From positions 1 through 14,933 of the forward strand of contig JANMFM010000326.1 of NCBI GenBank assembly GCA_031374125.1: a stretch of DNA of 14,933 nucleotides, read 5' to 3'. Positions 6,441 to 11,473 of this stretch are shown piece by piece. The position numbers were made by a program, and so were the translations under genes. Source of the stretch: JAEYZS01 sp031374125. GTDB lineage: Bacteria; Bdellovibrionota; Bdellovibrionia; Bdellovibrionales; JAEYZS01. The stretch's first letter is position 1, and each line of letters starts with the position of its first letter. Below the pieces are notes generated by a model that made no database searches, was not told the origin of the DNA, and saw nothing but the letters and a program-made list of their open reading frames with translations.

Positions 6441-6592
6441 AAAAATTTTCTTCAGACAAGGTAGACCTTTCTCTTTCGTCATCATTTCACTCCCTCATTT
6501 CAGTTCTAAGGGATAATAAATTTAATGTTGAACACAACGAGGCTTACGATAATTTTATTGAGAACCTTTGTAAGGAAGCATGCAATGTATAA
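6410..6592 (+). other. A AAA AAG slippery heptamer and -1 frame extension
   Basis: The heptamer 6410-6416 is read in the 0 frame as CT[A AAA AAG], the same sequence and phase as the E. coli dnaX frameshift site. In the -1 frame the next codon is GTA at 6416. The frame then stays open for 58 codons (VLQNFENLEKFSSDKVDLSL ... ending NLCKEACNV) to a TAA at 6590-6592. The extension has ordinary protein composition with an amphipathic helical look, and it has no start codon of its own, so it is best explained as part of the upstream gene. No strong stimulatory Shine-Dalgarno or stable stem-loop is evident next to the heptamer, which leaves a true frameshift mutation or a sequencing error in the homopolymer as alternatives. 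Confidence 0.5.
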
Positions 6593-6593
6593 A

Positions 6594-6624
6594 GCGAAGA
6601 TTTTAGCGACTGAGCTTATTTTTT
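6594..6624 (+). terminator. Weak terminator-like hairpin with T6
   Basis: Two nt after the -1 frame stop, AAGC near 6592-6595 can pair with GCTT at 6614-6617, followed by A and six T residues (6619-6624). The stem is short and the loop long, so this is a weak candidate, but its position fits the end of the two-gene operon, and it fits the extended frame better than the 0-frame stop 150 nt earlier. Confidence 0.3.
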
Positions 6625-6662
6625 AATGATCTCTCGTACATCCCACTTTTGATCATTTCAAT

Positions 6663-6723
6663 ACTGTCTTAATTAGAACAATTATATCTGTAAAAACCAT
6701 ATAATTGTTCTAGTTAAGACAGT
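6663..6723. repeat. Long inverted repeat with 25-bp arms
   Basis: The left arm 6663-6687 (starting ACTGTCTTAATTAGAACAAT) and the right arm 6699-6723 (ending GTTCTAGTTAAGACAGT) are complementary at 24 of 25 positions, and the exception is a G-T pair. The loop is the 11-nt CTGTAAAAACC. The whole lies in a gene-free stretch of about 400 bp. No poly-T follows, so it is not a standard terminator. It could be a MITE-like element, a paired operator, or a hairpin RNA processed by RNase III. Confidence 0.75.
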
Positions 6724-6991
6724 TATTAAAATAAATCTGGCGGCAATAATTTACAGCTAATCGACGCGCGAAAGGCTATCCATGTCTATAGTTCTTTTAT
6801 ATAAATAAACGACATTTTGATTTTGTAAAAATAGCTCTTATGGGGCAATTTTTGTCCCACTATGTTTCATGAAAATTTGGAAAAAACTAAATACTAGTTT
6901 ATGTTCGCTCAAGTTTAATAGGATTCTTGGGAACTGTAATCACCAAGTATCTAATTTTTTAACAAAGATTACTTTTTATAAGGAGACTAAT

Positions 6992-7339
6992 GTGAAAACT
7001 TTAATCTTATCCTCTCTCTTTTATTTATTATTACCTTTGTCTGCAATGGCGAATAGCCTGGCTCTTCCCGAAGGCACAAGCGCTTTGACTTTAAAAATCG
7101 AAGCTCTAGCTACATGCAATTTTACTGGGATGAATGGGGAAATTACAGAGACTGCAGACGAAATTCAGGTATATATCGAAGTAACAGAGTTTACGAAAAA
7201 AGGATGCTTTGACAAGAGACAAGTGTCTGATTCAGTAAAAATAAAGTTATCGTCTAAGCAAGCGAATTCCGGAAAAAACATAGTGATCAAGTCAGATGAT
7301 CAGTCTGTAAATTTGGTTGGAGTTGATTTTAATAACTAA
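6992..7339 (+). CDS. Small exported protein, unknown family
   Basis: The start is placed at the GTG at 6992 because AGGAG lies 6 nt upstream and the product then begins with a proper signal peptide (MKTLILSSLFYLLLPLSAMA, cut before NSLALPEG). The 115-residue precursor gives a mature protein of ~95 residues that looks beta-rich, with alternating hydrophobics (ALTLKIEALATCNFTG, EIQVYIEVTEF, DSVKIKLSS, KNIVIKSDDQSVNLVGV). It has two Cys residues (ATCNFTG and KKGCFDK), well placed for one disulfide. No family is recognised. It stands alone on the plus strand, with a hairpin in its leader, and repeat copy 2 begins 7 nt after its stop. Confidence 0.7.
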   Translation: MKTLILSSLFYLLLPLSAMANSLALPEGTSALTLKIEALATCNFTGMNGEITETADEIQVYIEVTEFTKKGCFDKRQVSDSVKIKLSSKQANSGKNIVIKSDDQSVNLVGVDFNN

Positions 7340-7346
7340 GAATTTT

Positions 7347-7475
7347 TTATGGAAGAGACAATCGCATATACCTTTCTACACATGGCGACACCGCGGCTGT
7401 GTTGCCATGTTTCCTGAGTCTTTGGAAATCAACTTTCTCTAAGCTTTAATGACTGGGCCCTGATTCCAAGACATT
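7347..7475. repeat. Dispersed structured repeat, copy 2 (about 129 bp)
   Basis: This is the second copy of the element at 1115-1253, in the same orientation. Its palindrome (7380-7410) differs from copy 1, but one base pair is changed on both sides (A-T 1154/1176 becomes G-C 7384/7406) and another A-T becomes a G-T wobble (7387/7403), so the stem is kept over 12 pairs. Near the tip a C-T mismatch appears (7392/7398). The second stem, GTCTTTGGAAATC (7418-7430) with GATTCCAAGAC (7462-7472), is unchanged. A small indel lies between the stems. The element ends just before the leader of the lipoprotein gene. The kept pairing points to selection on structure, or to a recent mobile palindrome. Confidence 0.7.
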
Positions 7476-7517
7476 AAATTAATGGACAAATGTGGGCGCA
7501 GAGGTGATGATATTGAA

Positions 7518-7952
7518 ATGAAAGCTATTTGTATCTTACTTATCATCCTATCGGGATGCGCGTATCCTTCGAAAAAAAGTCCTTACAGCGTCCAAGTGGC
7601 AGAAAAAGGAAAAGCGGTCATCTATCTTTATAGAACAAGTACAGCCGTAGATTCCTTAAATCCTGATGTGCCTAGATTTTATATCAATGGTGATAAGCTC
7701 GGCCGATTAACAGTTGGTGGATACTATAGAGCTGAAGTAACTCCAGGAGAAGTTTTCGTAACTAAAAAAGGCAGTTTATTTGGAATTCCTTTTTTTTGGA
7801 AGGAAGGCGAAGTGAAATTTACTGCGCTCGAAAATCATACTTACTTTGTTAAATTTAGCATCGAATCAATCATGAGAATTCAAGAATTCAAACTTGTAAC
7901 AAACACTGTCGGCGAGCAAGAAATTAAAGAAACTATGCTTTTGGTCAACTGA
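7518..7952 (+). CDS. Lipoprotein, DUF2846-like
   Basis: The ATG at 7518 is preferred over the ATG at 7482 because it gives a standard lipoprotein signal (MKAICILLIILSGC with lipobox LSGC, lipidated Cys14, Ala at +2) and GAGGTG lies 11 nt upstream. The 144-residue product continues GKAVIYLYRTSTAVDSLNPD, then VPRFYINGDKLGRLTVGGYY and RAEVTPGEVFVTKK. This pattern (KAxIYxYR, a short beta-hairpin 'NGDKLGxL', a GGY turn and a PG turn) is that of the DUF2846-like lipoproteins. Ala at +2 favours outer-membrane sorting by the usual rule. The mature part is all-beta, about 130 residues. No partner gene is adjacent: a structured repeat lies upstream and the tiny peptide gene downstream. Lipoprotein status is firm; the domain family is likely; the function is unknown. 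Confidence 0.8.
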   Translation: MKAICILLIILSGCAYPSKKSPYSVQVAEKGKAVIYLYRTSTAVDSLNPDVPRFYINGDKLGRLTVGGYYRAEVTPGEVFVTKKGSLFGIPFFWKEGEVKFTALENHTYFVKFSIESIMRIQEFKLVTNTVGEQEIKETMLLVN

Positions 7953-8078
7953 CACTTATTTTCGGATTTTGATTCGTTATTCGGACACATTTTATTCTAT
8001 TAAAGAATCCATTGAGTTACAGCTAGGCTTTTAAAATGCAAGAAGGAAACCTGCTTAGCAAGTTCCCTCCTTGGATGA

Positions 8079-8107
8079 ACCTCATTTGTTCCACAAACAA
8101 AGGAGGT
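8079..8107 (+). promoter_or_regulatory. Hairpin that hides the Shine-Dalgarno sequence of the tiny peptide
   Basis: ACCTCATTTGTT (8079-8090) pairs with AACAAAGGAGGT (8096-8107) in 11 of 12 positions, around the loop CCACA. The right arm contains the complete AGGAGG ribosome site (8101-8106) of the ORF that starts at 8112, so translation should be off while the hairpin is folded. A competing CCTCCTT at 8066-8072 is also complementary to AAGGAGG. Hiding of the ribosome site is typical of type I toxin mRNAs, which are activated by processing or refolding. Confidence 0.65.
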
Positions 8108-8111
8108 CCGG

Positions 8112-8219
8112 ATGAATAAACAACGAAAACCGTTGCTTATTATTCGGCATATTTTAGAGATTATTAAATCTATCCTTTGGATAGTTTTTATAATTTTGAA
8201 GATTCTTAAAGTTCTTTAG
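8112..8219 (+). CDS. Tiny hydrophobic membrane peptide, candidate type I toxin
   Basis: A very strong ribosome site (AAAGGAGG, 5 nt from the ATG) precedes a 35-codon ORF too short for usual gene calling. The peptide starts MNKQRKPLLIIRHILEIIKS, a basic head, and continues ILWIVFIILKILKVL, a single hydrophobic helix with Lys spaced along one face. This is the make-up of type I toxins such as ShoB and ZorO, which insert in the inner membrane and depolarise it; no close homologue is claimed. The ribosome site lies in a hairpin, and the leader is complementary to a segment about 85 nt past the stop, both expected of an RNA-controlled toxin. It lies between the lipoprotein gene and the convergent pgeF. 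A small regulatory membrane protein that is not toxic remains possible. Confidence 0.6.
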   Translation: MNKQRKPLLIIRHILEIIKSILWIVFIILKILKVL

Positions 8220-8259
8220 ATTTGAGTTAAGTTCAAACTCCTGGACTAATTAATTGGAT

Positions 8260-8277
8260 AAAGCCAAGAAGGCTTTT
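8260..8277. terminator. Short hairpin between the tiny peptide gene and pgeF
   Basis: AAAGCC (8260-8265) and GGCTTT (8271-8276) pair around AAGAA, followed on the plus strand by one more T and then AAAT. It lies 40 nt after the stop of the tiny peptide and could end its transcript; on the minus strand the T-tract is equally short. The stem is perfect but the U-tract is weak. Confidence 0.35.
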
Positions 8278-8283
8278 AAATCT

Positions 8284-8313
8284 GGAAAAAGATGAAGTTC
8301 ACTGAGGGAACTT
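8284..8313 (-). terminator. Candidate terminator of the rluD-pgeF transcript
   Basis: On the minus strand AAGTTC (8313-8308) and GAACTT (8300-8295) form a 6-bp stem with a 7-nt loop, followed after four bases by TTTTT. It lies about 35 nt downstream of the pgeF stop and fits the end of this operon. It overlaps the arm 8304-8321 that is complementary to the leader of the tiny peptide. Confidence 0.4.
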
Positions 8314-8344
8314 GCCTAAGCGCTAATTTAACATTTGGTACTTA

Positions 8345-9037
8345 TTACTTTAAATAAATAAAACTATAATTGCGGCAAGAGGCTTTCTGTCTTCTAAACG
8401 AAGAATACTCTTCGTTTATCATTGTATCGATATTCGAAAAATACAGTTCTTGGATTTGAATTGGCAGCTCAAGCATCTGTGCGTGAACGATCTTTTTTAA
8501 ATTGAAAAAATATTTATGCGTGTCATCGTCGTGGATATATTGGCCGTGGTCCGCTTCGGTGCATTTAATCAACTTTATTGCCACATCCTCGTCGACCTCG
8601 AAACTTTTGTACTGAATATGTGGTCCGACGTAAATCGAAACTAAGGGCGAGCGAGATTCCTTTGTGAATTGCTCTAATCCCGCCTTCGTAATTTTATTTT
8701 CGACGCCTCTCCAGCCGGCATGAAGTCCCATAATCCATTTATTGTGCTGGTCATAGGCTAAGATAGGTAAGCAGTCGGCGGTTTGAATCACCAAGCCCAG
8801 GTTCTTTGTGCCGGTATAGTGGCCATCGGCTTGGTGCAGTTCATCGGTGTATCTATCAAAATGAACAACTTTATTTCCGTGAACTTGCTTTAAAAATTGG
8901 AACTGGATGCCTGGAAAAAAAGAAAAATGTTCTTTTTCGAAATGTTTATTTCCAAAGAATAAAAAAACCTGATCGTTTTCATAATACTGTCCATAAACTT
9001 TGCCATTTTTATCAAATGTTTTAAGACTTATGAGCAT
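8345..9037 (-). CDS. pgeF: PgeF/YfiH family protein (purine nucleoside phosphorylase / laccase-domain, peptidoglycan editing factor)
   Basis: Members of the DUF152/YfiH (COG1496) family were described as multicopper polyphenol oxidases and purine nucleoside phosphorylases. In E. coli the protein keeps wrong amino acids out of peptidoglycan precursors. At 230 residues the length is normal. The metal site is visible: His53 in KQVHGNKVV, Cys89 in VIQTADCLPILAYD and His106 in GLHAGWRG, together with the conserved YVGPHI strand and the C-terminal RRQKASCRNYSFI. The cytosolic protein has no signal peptide. The ATG lies inside the end of rluD (17-nt overlap) with AGGGAT upstream, so the two are co-translated. 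The rluD-yfiH pair is a common bacterial arrangement, which supports both calls. A terminator-like hairpin follows. Confidence 0.92.
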   Translation of the reverse strand: MLISLKTFDKNGKVYGQYYENDQVFLFFGNKHFEKEHFSFFPGIQFQFLKQVHGNKVVHFDRYTDELHQADGHYTGTKNLGLVIQTADCLPILAYDQHNKWIMGLHAGWRGVENKITKAGLEQFTKESRSPLVSIYVGPHIQYKSFEVDEDVAIKLIKCTEADHGQYIHDDDTHKYFFNLKKIVHAQMLELPIQIQELYFSNIDTMINEEYSSFRRQKASCRNYSFIYLK

Positions 9038-10031
9038 TGATCCCTACCTCTTCGTAGAGCGGCACTAAGTCGCTCGGAACAGGTGAAGTGAAATACATTT
9101 TTTCTTGGGTTGTGGGGTGAACGAATCCCAATTCTTTAGCGTGGAGAGCAATCCTGGTCATGTTATCGATAAAACTCTTCACGGCATGAGATTTTACATT
9201 TCTTTGTCTATTCTTTGAACCATAGGAAAGGTCTCCAACAATGGGATGTTGTTTTTCTGAAACGTGCACACGAATTTGATGAGTGCGCCCAGTTTCCAAC
9301 TTTACCTCTAGTAAAGTGAAACCTCTAGGAGAGTATTCAATTTTTTTAAAATTAGTGATCGCAATTTTACCGAGAGAATTATCTGGCTTTTGGTGTTTCA
9401 CAGAAGCATATCTTTTTCTATCATTAGGATGTCTCGCCAGGTAAGTCGTGATTTTTCCTTCTTTGTCTTTTACTTCACCAAATACCAAAGCCCAATAGAT
9501 TCTATGAATGCTTCTGTCTTTAAATTGTTTTGCCAGAGCTTCGTGGGTTTGATTGTTTTTTGCAACGACGAGTAATCCACTCGTTTCTTTATCTAGCCTA
9601 TGTACAATGCCGGGTCTGTTCTCGCCAAAACCCATGGATAAATCTTTTGTATGATGAATAAGTGCATTTACGAGTGTATCTTGTGCGTGTCCGTGAGCGG
9701 GATGCACTACAAGATTGGCGGGTTTATTTAGAACCAACAGGTCTTTGTCTTCAAAAAGAATTTCCAGGTTTAATTCAAAAGGAACTAAGCCTGTCTCAAC
9801 TCGTTCTTGCGGAAGAGAGATTAAAAATTTATCTCCGCTTTGAGTTTGGTAAGACGATTTAACATTTTTTTCTCTGCCTGCAGAATCAATCAATTTCACT
9901 TTATCTTTATCGATAAGCTGTGCAGCCTTGGATCTTGATCCAATGAGCGGGTGAGAAGATAAAACCTTATCTATTCTTTGATTGATTTTATCTTCACCAA
10001 TAATGATTTCGAATGAATTAGAATTCTCCAC
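9021..10031 (-). CDS. rluD: 23S rRNA pseudouridine synthase, RluD type
   Basis: This enzyme of the RluA/RluD class converts uridines of 23S rRNA helix 69 (positions 1911/1915/1917 in E. coli) to pseudouridine. The 336-residue product, close to the 326 of E. coli, has an N-terminal S4 RNA-binding domain (about 15-75: INQRIDKVLSSHPLIGSRSK, AAQLIDKDKVKL) and the catalytic domain from about 90. The key motif GIVHRLDKETSGLLVVAKN contains the catalytic Asp147. GRTHQIRVH and HPIVGDLSYG are also conserved. The start is a GTG inside the end of the preceding gene (14-nt overlap) without a clear ribosome site, so translation probably depends on coupling; the S4 domain starts only ~15 residues later, which leaves no room for a later start. 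RluD as opposed to RluC/A is inferred from length and context. Confidence 0.9.
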   Translation of the reverse strand: MENSNSFEIIIGEDKINQRIDKVLSSHPLIGSRSKAAQLIDKDKVKLIDSAGREKNVKSSYQTQSGDKFLISLPQERVETGLVPFELNLEILFEDKDLLVLNKPANLVVHPAHGHAQDTLVNALIHHTKDLSMGFGENRPGIVHRLDKETSGLLVVAKNNQTHEALAKQFKDRSIHRIYWALVFGEVKDKEGKITTYLARHPNDRKRYASVKHQKPDNSLGKIAITNFKKIEYSPRGFTLLEVKLETGRTHQIRVHVSEKQHPIVGDLSYGSKNRQRNVKSHAVKSFIDNMTRIALHAKELGFVHPTTQEKMYFTSPVPSDLVPLYEEVGINAHKS

Positions 10032-10596
10032 GGGATTCAGTATATAGCTTCATATATGATTCACACACTTCTTTTGTGTTTAATTCCAAGATTTGTGCGA
10101 TTTGCTTCACATAGCTACGTACAAATACCGCCGCAGGGAGTGCGTCAAAGTCATTGGCTTCAATCGCGATCAAATGATGAACCCCGATGCAAGTTTTGTT
10201 GGCGATGTAGTTCAAAGAAACATTTTTCTTAAGTCTGATTTTTTTGATCAATAGGCCATCAAAGAAGTTAGTGTTGAGAAGTTCGTTCTCAAGTTCTGCT
10301 CCGATATCAAAACTGTCATCTGTTTCAAACTGGAATTTTTCTTTAGGAGTATCAGTTTTCAGTGAATGGATAAATTGAGTTTGGCTTTTCATTTTTTTAA
10401 CCAGAATGTTGTAAGCTTCCTCAACCCATCCTCTTAATTCTACCGCTTCCTCGGATCCAAATGAATTTGCGAACTCCGGATTTTCAGGTGAATAAATTTG
10501 ACAGGCCTTCTTGTAAGCTTGTTCAATTTCTTCAAGTGATGCCGACGGAGTAACACCTAAAATTTCATAATATTGTAAATCGAGTCTTTGATTCAT
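10018..10596 (-). CDS. Degenerate J-domain fused to a RodZ-type helix-turn-helix domain
   Basis: The 192-residue product has two recognisable parts. Residues 8-68 (LQYYEILGVTPSASLEEIEQ, AYKKACQIYSPENPE ... AYNIL) match the J-domain layout, but the HPD tripeptide needed to stimulate DnaK is replaced by SPE, so classical co-chaperone activity is unlikely. Residues 113-183 (DGLLIKKIRLKKNVSLNYIA, HHLIAIEANDFDALPAAVFV, RSYVKQIAQILEL) form the HTH_25/RodZ N-terminal domain, including the typical E-x-x-x-F-x-x-LP-x-x-x-F-x-R-x-Y-x-x-x-A signature. In RodZ that domain binds MreB, but here there is no transmembrane segment or periplasmic tail. A linker (70-110) is acidic. GTGGGGAAG lies 5 nt upstream of the ATG. 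It is the first gene of the unit with rluD and pgeF. The role may be regulatory or cell-shape related; not established. Confidence 0.75.
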   Translation of the reverse strand: MNQRLDLQYYEILGVTPSASLEEIEQAYKKACQIYSPENPEFANSFGSEEAVELRGWVEEAYNILVKKMKSQTQFIHSLKTDTPKEKFQFETDDSFDIGAELENELLNTNFFDGLLIKKIRLKKNVSLNYIANKTCIGVHHLIAIEANDFDALPAAVFVRSYVKQIAQILELNTKEVCESYMKLYTESRGEF

Positions 10597-10783
10597 AGCT
10601 ACTTCCCCACTATTCCATGTTTATCTGAATCTTTTTTGCCTGCTATACATGACCTATGGCCCCTAATCCTTGGGCTTGATATATTCTAGCACTATAAAAA
10701 CGAATGAAAACAACTACTTTACTCTTTGAACCAAAGTCCAGCCAAGACCATGGTCCGGAACCAGAAGTGACAACCAAAAGGGA
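10597..10783. other. Gap between tsaB and the J-like/HTH gene
   Basis: This 187-bp region probably carries the promoter of the minus-strand unit that starts at 10596 (possible TTCATT, 17 bp, AATATA; weak). At its left border with tsaB a 9-bp perfect stem, ACCAAAAGG / CCTTTTGGT (10773-10799), includes the tsaB stop codon; no T-tract follows, so its role as terminator is doubtful. A plus-strand frame of 27 codons (10704-10787) has no ribosome site and is not called. Confidence 0.35.
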
Positions 10784-11473
10784 TTAGGCGCCTTTTGGTC
10801 TTAGCTTTTCTTCTGGGGAAGAAAGTCGTACGTAAAGAGGCTCTAGGGCTTCCCAGCTGATGGGTTCTTTGAAATCTTTGCTGAGGTGGGCAAGTTGATT
10901 GAGGTGAACGGCAGAGGGAATATCGTTAAAAGTCTTGGGCCTTTTGATTTCTACAGAGGAATCAATCTTATCTTTGTAATATTCAAAGGCATCACCCACA
11001 AATAGAGTGTTCGGCTCTTTTAATAGGTCATTGAGCTTGAGAGCAGAAACCACCTCGATTTCCCCCGCGGATTTCCAGTTATTCCCAGCATTCACAAACT
11101 TACCCACATAACAAAGTTCACTGTGTGCATTGATTGCCACAAGAAGCTTTTGATCATCGACGGAGGCGCCCTGAGCAATGGTTTCTAATGAATTGAAAGT
11201 GTAAATGGGTTTGTGGGTGACAAAGCTTAAAGTCTTTATCGTATTGATGGAAATTCTTATTCCCGTAAAGCTGCCAGGTCCGACATTCACCGCGTAAGCA
11301 TCGATATCTGATTTTTTGAGATTATGATTTTTTAGAGCTTTGACTAGGAATCCGGCGAGAAGCTCTGCGTGGGATTTTTCTTGTTTCCAGTTGAAAATTT
11401 CGAGAACTTGAGAATCTCTCTGCAAAGAGAGAGATCCTTCGGAGTGACTGGATTCAAGACCGAGCAGTAGCAT
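10784..11473 (-). CDS. tsaB: tRNA t6A synthesis protein TsaB
   Basis: TsaB (YeaZ) is the scaffold partner of TsaD in the complex that adds threonylcarbamoyl to A37 of tRNAs reading ANN codons. The 229-residue length is normal. The ASKHA fold is seen at the N-terminus (MLLLGLESSHSEGSLSLQRD; a Glu-Ser-Ser takes the place of the common Asp-Thr-Ser), followed by HAELLAGFLVKALKNHNL and the diagnostic NVGPGSFTGIRISINTIKTL. The later part (QKLLVAINAHSELCYVGKFV) matches the conserved mid-region, and the C-terminus ends in PLYVRLSSPEEKLRPKGA. The start ATG shares one base with the rseP stop (TAATG), showing tight translational coupling. A stem of 9 bp covers its stop codon. Confidence 0.93.
   Translation of the reverse strand: MLLLGLESSHSEGSLSLQRDSQVLEIFNWKQEKSHAELLAGFLVKALKNHNLKKSDIDAYAVNVGPGSFTGIRISINTIKTLSFVTHKPIYTFNSLETIAQGASVDDQKLLVAINAHSELCYVGKFVNAGNNWKSAGEIEVVSALKLNDLLKEPNTLFVGDAFEYYKDKIDSSVEIKRPKTFNDIPSAVHLNQLAHLSKDFKEPISWEALEPLYVRLSSPEEKLRPKGA

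Larger units (their letters stand above)
6441..6991. other. Intergenic region after the exported-protein operon
   Basis: Apart from the -1 frame extension (to 6592), the weak terminator and the 25-bp-arm inverted repeat, this region holds one more hairpin: TGGGGCAA / TTGTCCCA around TTT (6841-6859), eight pairs with one G-T, in the leader of the next gene. An ATG at 6869 is in frame with the next gene, but the 41 residues it would add look random, so I regard 6869-6991 as leader. No other gene is seen. Confidence 0.5.
8053..8321 (+). other. Locus of the tiny membrane peptide, bounded by complementary arms
   Basis: GCTTAGCAAGTTCCCTC (8053-8069), in the leader of the tiny peptide gene, is complementary to GAGGGAACTTGCCTAAGC (8304-8321) over 17 bp with a single bulged C. 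The arms enclose the 35-codon ORF, its SD-hiding hairpin and a small hairpin at 8260-8276. Two readings fit: a long-range fold between the ends of one mRNA, or a separate small antisense-type RNA from the downstream arm that targets the leader. A miniature mobile element with imperfect terminal repeats is a third reading. An 11-bp direct repeat, AGGCTTTTAAA, is also shared by 8025-8035 and 8270-8280. Confidence 0.55.

Noticed and set aside
6869..6991. Upstream ATG extension of the small exported protein
   Set aside because: The extra 41 residues would bury the signal peptide, and AGGAG is placed for the GTG at 6992.
10704..10787. Plus-strand frame of 27 codons (MKTTTLLFEPKSS...)
   Set aside because: No ribosome site, antisense to the tsaB end, and no recognisable family; likely chance.
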